Notes: generated from the letters alone by a model not told the origin. DNA of 64,000 nucleotides from Antedon bifida (GCA_963402885.1 OY727099.1:21905001-21969000); one strand, 5' to 3'. Numbered from the stretch's first letter, positions 12,001 through 23,800 are shown. Numbers and translations: made by a program.

Positions 12001-15000
12001 CAAACTAAAATCAAAGTTACTGCAGTAACTGCAGTATAATAATGTTGGCATGCTCCCTTAAGTATATCATTGCTCTTGCTATCCATCGCGAAGGAAAGTT
12101 AGCCGCATTAAATAGAAGGGTAAATCCTTTCAACTTCTGGTATAGGTTTCAAAGGTACATCCGATATAACTAAGATTGTAACAGTCAAGCATGTTTTAAA
12201 GGAGATAACGTTTAAGTTCAGCGTCTGAACGCAACACTCAGATAAACCACAATTTAACTCCAATGAGACGTGTAAACATAAATAGAGTTTATGCCTAAAC
12301 TTGGCTTTTGTTACCAATTGCAGATCCGGACCAGGTTGAATTCACAAGTCAAAATTCTTCGTTTTTATCTGTATTTGTGAAATGGGAGATCATGTCTGGT
12401 TCTGTTTCGGCGTTCAACGTCAGCTGTTCAGTTGGAGAACCAGCCTCAATTGTAGTGAACACACTTGACGGGTCAGGCAGTGTAAAGTGTTCGGATGTAG
12501 GCCCAGGTGTTCAAGTGGTAGTGAATGTAGCGGCTGTCCACTACTCCAAACAAGGAATACCCAGCTCGATGGTTTTGTCAACAAGTAAGTCTAACATTAA
12601 TATCTACTTTACACACAAATTTATTTCTAAGCATCACACTGCTGTCCTAATTTACTCTCTCAAACTAGGTCTAGGCGTCAGGCTGTATTAAATCCTGACT
12701 CCATTTAAACTGTCGCTACAGCACTTCATCACAATCGCTACATCTCAGAAAGGCTCCTCAATGCGTCGCGCAAATTGGCAAAGATCAACCATGGTTCAAC
12801 ATTGGTTTGTCGGGGACGAATCGTAACTAATAGCCAATCATTAAATTTAATCCATGTTGCCGGAGTTCTTGAGAGTGTCGAGAGTTGCTTTGCTGTCAGG
12901 AATTACATACTGTACTGTTTTATTAATTTTACAACTAAAATTGAAAAACTTCGGCCTACCGCGTGCATTCGCTTCGTAGTGATCGACCATTTTTTATTGT
13001 TGGAAATTTCCAAAATGAAAAATAAACTTTGCTCCTCTATCGGACCGAATGTTAAATCGACCAAGTGTCCCAATGAGAACGGAACGGAGTATGTTGGGCT
13101 TATACGCATGCGCAGATTAATATTTTGTATAACTTACCGTATCCTTTCATCCCGATGCAAAAGCTCGGTAATGATATACAATTCTACGGTGACGGACGGA
13201 TGATTCTACATGAATACCACGAACAAATCAAGTACACCCTAAAGCTCTGTCTACACTATCAAAATAGTTGGACAAAAAAAGTGTGATGTGCCCAAATATG
13301 GTAGTGATATGCCCAAATATGGTAGTGATATGCCCAAATATGGTAGTGGTATGACATCATCGTGTCCATATATGGGTACATCACATTTTTTTGTCACATA
13401 AAGTTTGATAGTGTAGACAGAGCTTTATACTGATGTTCACCACTACTGAGTTCGTATGCTACATGTGGTTTGTAATATTGGGCTGTTTTAAATTGGACAG
13501 GCCTTTTTAAATATACATTTTTATTATAGGTAAGCTTGTTAACGTAACATTGGTTGAAGATACTACTGGAACAAACACGTCGACCGTAGTCGCCAATATG
13601 ACGTCAGACACAACTCAGAGGGTTTCATATAATGTGGAATGTTCTGAAGGAATTCCGTCTCCGTCTGGTATGATGGAGGCTAACATGACGAAAGATGTAT
13701 TCTGTGATGGTTTGGAGGCCGGAAACACCGTTAATTTAAGTGTCAGATTCGTACATGGTACCGGTAATCTATCAGTTGGGTTTGCTTCAATATCTATTTC
13801 AACTAGTAAGTAAAAGTTAACTTATTAACAATATACCATTCGCATGACATGATTCAGTCAAGATTGAAATGTGCTTATGTAAAAAACATGTTATGGAAAA
13901 ACAAAATACGTAGAATTATTTGCTTAAGTCATTTTCAATTATATTTGGGGAAAGTTTCTCGAGAAATATAATTATGTTTTGACGCTACAACCAGCCCGTT
14001 CTTGTATATGCGACAACCATTTTAAAAGGACACTGGGTTCCGAAGGCGTTCCTTTAATGAGGGTTCTCTAATGTATGACTGAAAATGTTTGTGTTCACAT
14101 TTTGTTTCAATTTAATTCATTTCCACAATAACATTATCGCTAGTCTTGACTTCGTAGGTCGTTCCATCATCCTCCTTGGTTGTTCTCAACAAATTCCTCA
14201 CCACCTCGAACCCACTCTCATTCTATCATCCTTTCTTAAACGTCGAAGTTTCACAACAGGAACTAGTAAATTCAACAATGGCCGTTGTATATGCGACAAC
14301 CCTATTAAAAGGACACTGTGAAAGGTTCCGAAGGCGTCCCTTTAATGAGAGTTCTTTCTCGTTCTGTATGACTGAAAATATTGATGTTCACATTTTGTTG
14401 ATCGTACTTTATTTCTTATTTTTCCAGCTCCGGATATAGTGCTGTTTGAGATAACAGACCTCTCTCAGTTTGAATTTCTTTTAAATAACAACTTTTCTTT
14501 CGGCGTTGCCACTTGGAACCTTACGTCAGGTACTGCCGATTTATTCCAGATTTCATGTTCCGATGGTTTACCTTTTCTCGATGTTATCCAAATTAATGAT
14601 TCGCACATAGGAATGTGTGAAATGTCCGAGTCTCTAGCGGAGACGGTTGAAATTACCGTAACGCCTGAACTGAATGGAAAAACAGGACATCCTGCCACAA
14701 TTGTGGTACATGTTGTTGGGAATAGGAGAGATGCCGGATCCGACTACCCATCGTCAGCAGACGAAATGACCACTGACAATTCATTGAATGAAACGACTTC
14801 ATCTGGTTTAACAAATTCATCAGGCCCAACAAGGTCTCCGAGCCCAACGAATTCATCAGGTTCAACAATATCTCCAGACATATCAAATTCATCAGGCCAA
14901 ACGACTTCGACAGGCTTAACAACTTTGCCATGTAAGTTAAATTATGCACTTTTTTATAATGTTAATTTTTGTTTGATTATGCCTGACGTTGGTTTGTATA

Positions 15001-15886
15001 ATTGAATGGTATTGGTATTTCTAACGGCTATTCTTCAAATACTCATTTTTTATTTGCAGACAATCTCATGAACGTAACATTGGTTGAAAATAATGCAACA
15101 AATACTACGAGTGTAGTCGCCAAACTGTCGTCAGACGCAACCCAGATTGTTTCATATACAGTGACATGTTCTAAAGGAACTCCGTCAACGTCTGGGACAA
15201 TGCAGCCTAACATGACTAAGATTGTAAGTTGCTTTGGTTTGGAGGCTGGGACCAATGTTGATTTGAGCGTACAGCTGAATTACAATAACACACCAGTGGC
15301 ATCTGCTGCCATATCTATTTCGACAAGTAAGTAAAACGTGTTACTGCATTAAAGTAGACTCACTTAATACACCTAGACTCGTATCTAGATGACTTTCAAT
15401 CGTCAGTTAACACCTATTTAGTGACAGAATCGGGTGATAGGCAATAATTATTAAATAGGCCTACATTTTAATTCATATCTTACTTTCTATATCTATGTTT
15501 TTCTAGGATATAAACATAATATTGTTTTATTTATAATTTTCACAGTTCCAGCCATGGTTGTGCTTTTCGAGATGACAGACCTTTCTCAGTTTGAATTTCT
15601 TTTAAATGAGAGCATACCTTTTGGCGTTGCCACTTGGAACCTTACGTCGGGTACTGCCGATTTGTTCAATATTTCATGTTCGGATGGTACACCTTTCCCC
15701 GGTGTTATCTATATAAATGATCCGCACATAGGAATGTGTGAAATGTCCGAGTCTCTAGCGGAGACGGTTGAAATTACCGTAACGCCTGAACTGAATGGAA
15801 AAACAGGAGATCCTGCAACGGTAGACGTAACCGTTGTCCGCAACGACAGATCTGGCGACTATTCTTTCAAATGGTCAGCAGACTGA
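9003..15886 (+). CDS. Secreted PAN/apple-like protein with seven FN3-like modules
   Basis: Nine exons: 9003-9335, 10030-10087, 10467-10724, 11599-11856, 12324-12584, 13530-13805, 14428-14931, 15060-15326, 15546-15886; 851 residues predicted. Residues 1-23 are a signal peptide. Exon 1 then encodes a PAN/apple-like module (cysteine series in ECFRFCVKTECKSFNY, then MCEL), related to exon 1 of the gene at 17521. Exon 2 is a 19-residue Cys-rich piece starting NRECC. Exons 3-9 each encode one module of about 86 residues and are joined by phase-1 introns, so they can be duplicated without breaking frame. Modules carry one or two Cys, a Trp or aliphatic B-strand, and an LxxGxxVxLxV ending, like a fibronectin III or related beta-sandwich; that fold is inference. 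Exons 6+7 and 8+9 are a duplicated pair. Exon 7 adds a Ser/Thr/Asn-Gly-rich tail. No membrane anchor. Specific function unknown. Confidence 0.8.
9394..9564. mobile_element. MITE family A, full palindromic copy
   Basis: It starts ATTGGTTCCCACTAGGACGC and ends TAGTGGAAACCAAT, with inner arms containing ACGCAACGCAAGGACGTA and the complementary GTTGCGTTACGTCC. A second, broken copy follows to about 9640. Both lie in intron 1 of the 9003 gene. Confidence 0.8.
9880..9960. repeat. Dispersed repeat, copy 1
   Basis: The segment around AGAACCCACTTTCATTCCAAC and CATCCTTTCCTAGACGTCGA is similar to 14205-14265, where the same words appear with a few substitutions. Both copies are intronic in the same gene. 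Confidence 0.55.
10201..10275. mobile_element. MITE family B, short copy
   Basis: Near-perfect hairpin beginning GCTGTCTACACTATCAAACT and ending GTTTGATAGTGTAGACAG. It is an internally deleted copy of the family seen in full at 13241-13427. Confidence 0.8.
11040..11525. mobile_element. Short DNA transposon with CACTGTAAAAA ends
   Basis: It begins CACTGTAAAAATAGTG with TTTAGATCTTAAAC inside, and ends GTTTAAGATATAACCACTA through TTTTTTACAGTG, giving inverted terminal repeats of about 35 bp. The interior repeats AAACATGTTTA and AAACACGTTTA-like words in both orientations. It has no coding capacity and lies in intron 3 of the 9003 gene. Confidence 0.75.
12600..13240. other. Intronic stretch with overlapping open frames, no gene called
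   Basis: Frames are open on the plus strand (12775-13203, 142 codons) and on the minus strand (12903-13109). Neither has a recognisable domain, signal peptide or flanking splice consensus. Probably chance, or the trace of an old insertion. Confidence 0.3.
13241..13427. mobile_element. MITE family B, full copy
   Basis: It begins AAAGCTCTGTCTACACTATC and ends GATAGTGTAGACAGAGCTTTA. Inside is a threefold repeat of ATATGCCCAAATATGGTAGTG, then GACATCATCGTGTCCATATATGG. The CCATATATGG core fits the CArG consensus CC(A/T)6GG. It lies in intron 5 of the 9003 gene. Confidence 0.85.
14001..14400. repeat. Direct repeat pair of about 110 bp
   Basis: Segments 14001-14105 and 14285-14400 share TGTATATGCGACAACC, AAAAGGACACTG, GGTTCCGAAGGCG and TGTATGACTGAAAAT. 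Between them is the dispersed repeat also found at 9880-9960. All lie in intron 6 of the 9003 gene. Confidence 0.75.
14800..14925 (+). repeat. 36-bp coding minisatellite in exon 7
   Basis: The word AATTCATCAGG recurs every 36 bp (near 14814, 14850 and 14886), encoding a 12-residue Asn-Ser-Ser-Gly-rich period. It gives a short mucin-like linker, probably heavily glycosylated, with several N-x-S/T sites. Confidence 0.7.
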
Positions 15887-15931
15887 ATAAATGAATTGAT
15901 AAATTTCCGACAAAAGGTCAAGTTAATGTCA

Positions 15932-15937
15932 AATAAA
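15932..15937 (+). terminator. Polyadenylation signal AATAAA
   Basis: Canonical hexamer 46 bp after the stop codon of the 9003 gene. A second AATAAA lies near 16124. Confidence 0.55.
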
Positions 15938-16489
15938 TGGTTTAAGTATTGCAAAAATTAATTTATTCATGTATTGCCTTTGACGCCACTATTGATAATT
16001 TCTTTAATTGTTTATCTTTATTTAAATCCAAAATTAAGAAATGTTTGTTGTTATCAATGTTTTGTCTTGTGTTTTATGTATTTCAGTCTGTAAATGGCGG
16101 GCTCCCCGATGTTTATTGTGAATAATAAAAAAACTTAAAACCCAACAATTAACACATTTAAATAAACGGTTGCATGAAGGCGTTAAAACATATCCTTTTT
16201 AAAATAATATTTTAAGACATAATATTATTTTAAATAATAATATTGCGTATTTCCATGTAATTTGTGAAAGCAATGTATAAGTAAATTTATTCTGTGATCT
16301 GAAAGTGAATGTATTTTAAGAATTATGTATAAACTTACTGTATTTGAATAATTAGTGTAATAGTCAGTGTAATAATAATTACAATGTAATCTGCGTTATT
16401 ATTTATTTGTTATGGCTTTAGTGTGGCTCATTGTAAACAAACGACTCGAAAATCAATACATGTATTTGAGGTGACACCTTCGGGACCCA
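15938..16489. other. No recognisable feature beyond 3' UTR
   Basis: AT-rich and probably partly 3' untranslated. TAATATTATTTTAAATAATA-type palindromic words lie near 16205-16245. No gene seen. Confidence 0.4.
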
Positions 16490-16529
16490 TCGTAATAGAG
16501 GTGTTCGCTGAATAACGGGTTCTAGGACA

Positions 16530-16940
16530 CCTACCCCCTAGACAGTTACCCCCCGGATGTTTACCACCCGGACAACTACCCCCTTAGGACAACTACCCCC
16601 CGGACAACTACTCCCCGGACAACTACCCCCTTAGGACAACTACCCCCTTAGGATAATAACCCCCCGGACAACTACCCCCTTAGGACAACTACCCCCTTAG
16701 GATAACTACCCCCCGGTCAACTACCTATTATACACTGTTGCAGAGTCAGGTTGTTCCTAGGGGGTAATTGTCCGGGGGGTAGTTGTCCAGGGGGTAGTTG
16801 TCCTAAGGGGGTAGTTGTCCGGGGGGTAGTTGTCCTAAAGGGGTAGTTGTCCTAAGAGGGTAGTTGTCCAGGTGGTGGTTGTCCGGGGGGTAGTTTTCCG
16901 GGGGGTAAATGTCCAGGGGGTGAATATCCGGATACGCTCC
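16530..16940. repeat. Inverted array of short CCCC-rich repeats
   Basis: From about 16540 to 16720 the plus strand repeats GGACAACTACCCCCTTA and GGACAACTACCCCCC units of 17-20 bp. From 16745 to 16935 the same units appear as complement (GGGGGGTAGTTGTCC, TAAGGGGGTAGTTGTCC). The two arms flank a short non-repetitive spacer. The whole can fold into a long hairpin and has the architecture of the foldback element at 4000-5137. Confidence 0.85.
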
Positions 16941-17520
16941 CGGGAAAGTACTATGGACTGATTGGGCAAGCAATACTATAAACCTGGTATTCTGGTTCAC
17001 GGTGCTTTGAGTACCCTGAATACATAATATCACGTTATTATGTTCTGTAGATATGAACCTACTGACAGGGATATCGTGTATTAAAAAGTCTAATACAGTC
17101 AGAAATGTATCTAGGTGACTTGCGATAGTCTGTTAGACTCTATCTAGTGACAGCTGCAGAATTGGATGAAAAAACCCATCTTCACCGAATAAATTTACGT
17201 CACGTTTCCTAGAGACTTGCTTCTCCGGGGCTTCGTCCTGGAAAAAAAAATTACGCCTCCGGGGGCATAAGCAAACAACTCAATAATGCGCCCTCTACAA
17301 AACAGCACCTAAGACGTAACGTTTTAATAAACCCATTAAAGGAATCGATATTCGAATTTTCACCTTTGATGTTGGTCAAGGAATAAACTTACAAAGTCAA
17401 TTTACATAGCGTATTACACCATTATGCGTTCATTGGCCTAATGAGAAAATTCGCATATTAAACATTTCGTCTGTGGCTCAAAAAGATCATTTCACGTCCA
17501 TTCTAAGACCGTGAGCAAAA
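16941..17520. other. Intergenic, upstream of the FReD gene
   Basis: No gene or repeat recognised. It must contain the promoter of the 17521 gene, but no clear TATA box was found. Confidence 0.4.
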
Positions 17521-19698
17521 ATGTTAAAAAAAGCTGCAATTTTTATGGCATTGTTTGCACTCCATACGAGGTATATCCGAGCAGACGATTGTTCGGCGTT
17601 TACTCTTATGATAAAACAGAATGGTAAACGTCTGGAAAACCAGGTTATTGATGCGGTAGATGAAACATATTCGTTGGCAGAGTGTTTGGCACTGTGCACT
17701 CGTCGGTACGACTGTAAGTCGTTGAATTACGCAGAAAGACTTTCGATGTGTGAGATAAATTCTGAATTTGAAAGCTCAGAATCTTTATCGGACGATCAGC
17801 AATACGTTTACGTCACAACCGTTGACACGGATTCATGTGAGGTAGGTTGAATAAAATAATTTTATATTCCGTACAATCTCGTGACTTTTTCGAGTGAAAT
17901 TCGAGTAAACGTTTGTTACCAGATAAGTGGTTATTTTATCACATAGCTTTGCATTATTCTTTTCACTATTCCCTGTGTAGCCCACTGCATCTTTTTTTAA
18001 TCAGTAATTATGCATCTTTTTAGTCAGATTCAAGACACCTATTGGTCTCTCTGGAAGTTATGTATTTCCTTTTGCAATACATAATTATACATAAAATACA
18101 TTAAAAAGACAAAAATTGTAGTGATTAAAATGGATTAAAAGTGTACTCGAGTTTATATCTATAATAATATGTACATTAGTTATAAAGATAAAAAACATAA
18201 GTGACAGTGTATTTTGTAATGATACAAATTATGTTTAGTAATGTATTTATCGTAAGATAATCAATCTTAATTAATATGGAACTATTTTACAATGGCAAAT
18301 ATTAACTAAAATAAAAAGGTTTTTTTTTTATTTTTATATAACTTATTAATGAAGTTGATGTTTTACTCTAGCCCTCTGCTGGCAATTTTTCTGAATGCTG
18401 CTACGATGTCACAGGTAGTTATAACCTACAAGAACGATCTTGTCCCGGGTCCTCTTTTCAATGGTGTACTTGCATGGATGGATTTACAGGGCCTAAGTGT
18501 ACTTTATGTAAGTTTAAAATCATTAATAGCAGCTTAAATAATCGAGAATGATTGTGATCATGATCATTATTATGATGATTATGGATAACGTGTGTTTTAT
18601 ATTCATGTTCTTCTATAATCGATTCCATAGCTAGTAGCTTCAATGGAATAGCAGCCAGCTGCCATCATTACCAAGACGCAGGTCATGACCTGAGCGGAGT
18701 CCTTCAGATTGATCCAACAACCATTGCACCAGTTGACGTCATCTGTGACATGGACACCGACGACGGCGGATGGACAGTCATTCAAAGACGTTCCGACGGT
18801 TCTTTTCCATTCAATAACACTTGGGACGAATATGTCAATGGCTTTGGTTCGGTCGATGGTGAATACTGGCTTGGATTGGAAAATATGTACCAACTAAGTG
18901 AAGGATCAGTAAATGGAGAACTGCGTGTTGAAGTAACTGACTACTCTGGAAATGAGTATTATGCAACCTATTCGTTCGGGATCGTTGAAAACATCCGGTA
19001 ATTCATAAGGTCTTTTGGCTAGCAAGCAACATACCTACTTTGTATATTATTAATCATAAGTTAGATAAGATATTTTTGGCTTACAAATTTAAACAGACTA
19101 GTTTGTCAGCAAGGTGCACGGCATAAACCCTTTGGAAAACCCGAAGTTTTCCTAACTGTTGATCTAGGTCTACAATATCAATACCTTTCTTCCCAAAGTC
19201 CGATAACGTTTGATTATACCTCCATGGTTTGATAGTGTAGACTCTCTATCCTTTAGACTAGGCCTAAGAAATCACCAACAAAATTAATTGATTCCTTTTC
19301 AGTCAATAATCCTTACCTTTTCAACATCTTTAAACAGGTATAGGGCTAGATTCACACATATCGAAGGGAATGCAGGTGATAGTCTGAGTTACCATGACAA
19401 CCAACCGTTCAGTACGCATGACCTGAATGACGACCTTTGTGTTGACGAGGCATTTGACGACGAGATTGTCAACGAAGAAAGTTTCTCCTCTTCTGATAAC
19501 TCGTCGTATGATAATATTGAAGAAGTGGTTGATGGTATTAGCTGTAGTGAGTATTCCGCCGGAACTGGTTGGTGGTTCAAGTCAGGAGTGGACAGATGTA
19601 CTGACTGCTCTTTAACGAACCTGAATTCACCTTATGCTGCTTTAACATGGGGATCAATTCAGAATATTAAACAGATCGAACTTAAATATCGCAATTAG
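17521..19698 (+). CDS. Secreted PAN-EGF-fibrinogen C-terminal (FReD) protein
   Basis: Four exons: 17521-17841, 18372-18507, 18631-18997, 19338-19698; 394 residues predicted. Residues 1-21 are a signal peptide. Exon 1 continues with a PAN/apple-like module (ECLALCTRRYDCKSLNY, then MCEI). Exon 2 encodes an EGF-like module (ECC, then SSFQWCTCMDGFTGPKC). Exons 3-4 encode a fibrinogen C-terminal domain recognised by ICDMDTDDGGWTVIQRR, WDEYVNGFG, YWLGLENM, GNAGDSLSYHDNQPFST and the final LTWGS. FReD domains bind acetylated sugars or proteins and act in invertebrate recognition; the target here is unknown. An acidic stretch (residues about 310-342) is inserted after the DLNDDLC segment, where the family's calcium loop lies. 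The first module is shared with the upstream gene at 9003, suggesting exon sharing by duplication. Confidence 0.9.
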
Positions 19699-20264
19699 TA
19701 TTATATACATAGGGCTCCTATCAAGGGAACCACACAAAGTGTCCTCTTATAGTGGTGTTCACATAGGGGTTTGCTGTACTGTTTAAACATATATTGCCCT
19801 TCGTTCGTTCCACAGAAAAGTGTTCCCTTCCTTTTAATAGATTGTGCCCCCTGTATTGGGGTGTCCAAAAAGAGGGGTGTGGGGTTTTTCTGTAATATGA
19901 TATTCGCATGTATTTACGAGTAAAATTCAACGCATCTAATTCTTGAGTAATGCTTGCTGTCTATTCATATGAAATCAACCACGTGAGCTATTGTAGCCAT
20001 TATAGTACATGCATTATGTTTATGTTTGATATTTTAACGACGAATTTATTTCGAGAACATGAAATAGGCGTTACGTAACTGCACAATAATATTATAATGC
20101 TTAGTATTTTCTTATTTTGCGACAGCATGCACATTAGTTCTGTGTAAGCCCAATAGAATTAATGTTGTTTAGGCCTAATACTAAAGGAATAAGCGACTTT
20201 TAAAATTAAAGTCAGTGGCGGGCTAAACATAATCAATACTAATTCTCTGTCAATACTCTATGAA
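19699..20264. other. Intergenic with a degenerate GGGACAC-type repeat
   Basis: 19715-19890 contains words such as AAGGGAACCACACAAAGTG and GTGTCCTCTTATAGTGG, related to the dispersed family found at 29664-30240 and 44274. No gene seen. Confidence 0.45.
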
Positions 20265-20388
20265 ACTTGTTTGACAAAAAAGTGTGATGTGCACAAATAT
20301 GGTAGTGATATGACATCATCATGTCCATATATTATGGGCACATCACATTTCTTGTCGCATAAAGTTTGATAGTGTAGACAGAGCTTAA
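20265..20388. mobile_element. MITE family B copy
   Basis: It has AAAAAAGTGTGATGTGC, AAATATGGTAGTGATATGAC and GTTTGATAGTGTAGACAGAG. The left terminus is degraded. Confidence 0.7.
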
Positions 20389-20390
20389 AG

Positions 20391-20530
20391 CTTGGTTTCC
20401 ATTAGCAGCGCGCTGTATAAGCGCAACGCACGTAATTGACCAATCACGACACGATGAATCATCGAACGTGATTGATATCAACTCACTTGCGTTGTGCCTC
20501 GGCATTGCGTTGCGTCCAAGTAGGAACCAT
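20391..20530. mobile_element. MITE family A copy
   Basis: It runs from CTTGGTTTCC to GTAGGAACCAT, with inner GCGCAACGCACGTAATTGAC and the complementary GTTGTG and GCGTTGCGTCC words. Confidence 0.7.
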
Positions 20531-20877
20531 ACGGGACTACTGTATTAATTTTAGGCAGTGTATGTATTGTGTTTTTATCTGTATTATATTTTATCATATG
20601 AGTGTCTCATTTTGTTGTTTGTTTTTGTTATCCGTAACAAGTAAGACACTTTTCGAGTAACTGACGAAATGGATTGAATTAAACTGAAAATGGCGCCCTC
20701 AAATCTGAACTCAACCTACGCCCACATTGTCCCGGTAGAGGAAAAAGTTACTTGAAGTACTTTGGAGAAAAAATGTACAAAGCAATATCGAGGCACGTTT
20801 TGAATTTAGACGCATAAGAGCGATCGAGTATGATTGAAGGATTAAGCACTGGCTACCCGTGAGATTACAACAAGGCC

Positions 20878-23800
20878 ATGCGTCTCATACCATACTTTTT
20901 AACTTTCATTCAGTTTTTCATATTTTGTCATTGTTTAAAACGTCCGCATATAATTCTATTTATTGCTGATGACTATGGATACAGTGATATAGGCTATCAT
21001 GGATCACACATACGAACACCGCATATGGATAGACTAGCCTTGTCTGGTGTCCGGTTAAATAACTATTACGTGCAACCTATATGCTCACCAACCAGAGCGC
21101 AGCTCATGACAGGGAAATATTCGGTAGGTGTATTATGTAATATATTTAGATCGTGTTATACAGGCTGTTTACATTGTAATATTCAATTAATAAAGGGTAA
21201 TAATTGTTACACTATCGTCGAGTAGGTAAACGCCTCGAATAAAAGGTTACGGGTCCGAATCGTATTAAATTCCGAAATCTTACATTGGACACCTACGATT
21301 TTGTAAACTGGATTTACAGTACCCTTTATTGCTTTTAATATAAAATTATTCTTGTACATGGCTATTTAGTGCCTTTATTTAAATTTCTATAAACAAATTA
21401 CACAGGCCTATTACAAAAACGAATCAATTTTCTACATATCATCATTAAAATGTAATACAGTAGAACCTCTATTAAAGGGACATATCCGGGACTCAAAGTA
21501 TCTCCCTAATCATAATACAATAATAAATAATAATCTTTATTTGAACTTTGTTTTGTAACAGTAGCGCACAATAACGGTGCGTTCACACAAAGGCTAAAGT
21601 ACAACATAATTTAAAACAACAGGTAATGAAAAACAATCGTTGGCATGTCAAATAAAATATTTAAGAACTTTGTTTTATCTTAAAGTGAAAGTACGATAGA
21701 TTTCTAAAAATATACACGTCTGTATAAGTTCAATTGATTTTATCAGTAAAAAGTACTGTGTTTATAAGACAATGAGTTGTTTGTCGTTTATACCTGTCTG
21801 GTAATATATTATGGTTAATAAGGTACCGAATTAGTAAACAAGTCGTGTTCTAAAAAAACGCGGACAATTAAAGCATTCTCAATAAAGATTGGTAAAAGGT
21901 TGTGTAAAAAAAACCAATCATTTATTTCTCGTGAGAGAACATAGTTCTAATTTCTAACAAAGGACTACATCTGTACACGTCATATAAAGTAAGAGTGACG
22001 AAAGCGAAACATTAAGTAGTCGTTGACACAATTATTATATTATTTTGATTTGTTGCCAATATGTAATTTGTTTACTAAACATAATAAGGTTAAAGATGTA
22101 TTGTCCCGCAAAAACATGAGAAATGAAGATCAATTAAATCAGACTTTGAATAAGTTATTCTGTAGTTTTAATAAAGTTAATCACTCGTAGAAAAAAAAAC
22201 GAAAAAAAATGTCAATTATAAAATAACCTAATAAATGGTTAAATTCAACAAAAAATCCATTGGCTTGCAGTCAATTTGACCATTTTCTGCTTTACAGTTT
22301 TTCAGGTAAATAAATTTTGTTTGGATCCATTTTTTGGTCAAAGTGGATAACTATAATGTGACATTAAAATTCAACAACAAAAAAATGACAATGTATTTTT
22401 CAGAGGACAATACATCTTTAATAATAAGGTTTTGTCACATTGTCACTCGATAGTGTAAGAATATTTATAATCGTTATGAATCTAAACAATTGGTATTTCA
22501 TATTCACTATTATAAAATTATTAAATAAGATTATTATTTCTGTTTTTTCTTTAAACATATTTATATTCCTCTTTTCATCAACCATCTATGAGAACCAATT
22601 TGTTTAGTAGGCTCTGTAGAAACGTCCTCGAAAATAAATTTATCAAAGCCTATATAAACACAATATAAATACATTGGAATTCCATTTATACTCGAAAATC
22701 AACTTTTAATAAATTGAATTTCTGTATGTTCTAATATTAGATTGTTGGGCTGTCATAAGTGTGTGTTTCATCTTCAAAAATAGTGAGCCTCTGGGTATGA
22801 ATCGCTTGCAAAACACGGAACCCAGCATGTAGCAAAACCCATGGTCTGAAATTGAGTGCATCAGTATCTCGTAAAGTTGGGCATTCTCCTTGCTGTATTT
22901 AAAGCCTTGTCTACACTATATAAACTGTATGTGACAACAAAATGTGATGTGTCCATATATGGACATGATGATGTAATTTACCACTACCATATTTGAGCAT
23001 ATCACTACCATATTTGGGCACATAACACTTTTTTGTCAAACTAGTTTGATAATGTAGATAGAGCTTTAGTAGAGAAGATGTAGGCCTACCGTAAGGTACC
23101 ATGCTCATCAAACTTGTTTTATCTGGCTCAACTGACGCTAATTTTACGAGTTATTAGAAAATATACACTGATACTATTACGTATTTGTATAAACTATAAA
23201 TACGTCATTAAATTCAGTTAGTGAAGTATAAATACCTCACAGCTTAAGTTAGAAATATTCGTTACAGAAGATAACAATAATATGATTCATAAGTGGTTTT
23301 TATTTATATAAATGTATCCATTTTCTGAAAGTGTATAGCGCAACGTGCATTGGCCATTGGCTAGATGTGGAGATAATACCGGATCACCTTTACCTCTCTG
23401 ATTCAATAGATTCATACGAAGATTTGACGGTGACAGTTTCGGCAACCATGGTCCCCTAGCCTGGTGAGGCTGAAGTGTAAAAACATGCAAAGTACCGCTT
23501 AATACCCTCATCAATAATCGTATTCTATTGTGTTTTACTGAACTATATATATTAATTTCTCAATTATCGACGATTACAAGATTAAGTACAAATTAAAAAA
23601 AGGTATCGGTTCGATATCAAGATATTCATACGTATAGGTGTTATAACTTACTGAAATTCAGTCTCTATATAAGTAACCTACAAAAGAGAATGGACATGCC
23701 TATTAGTATTGCAACGCATATATAACTTGGAACAAAAAGTAAACAATAAAATATTGACGGACAAAATTCGATTAATTCGCAAAGATACAAGTTATTTGTT

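Noticed and set aside
12775..13203. 142-codon plus-strand frame with an overlapping minus-strand frame
   Set aside because: Lies inside an intron of the 9003 gene, shows no domain or signal peptide, and has no splice partners.
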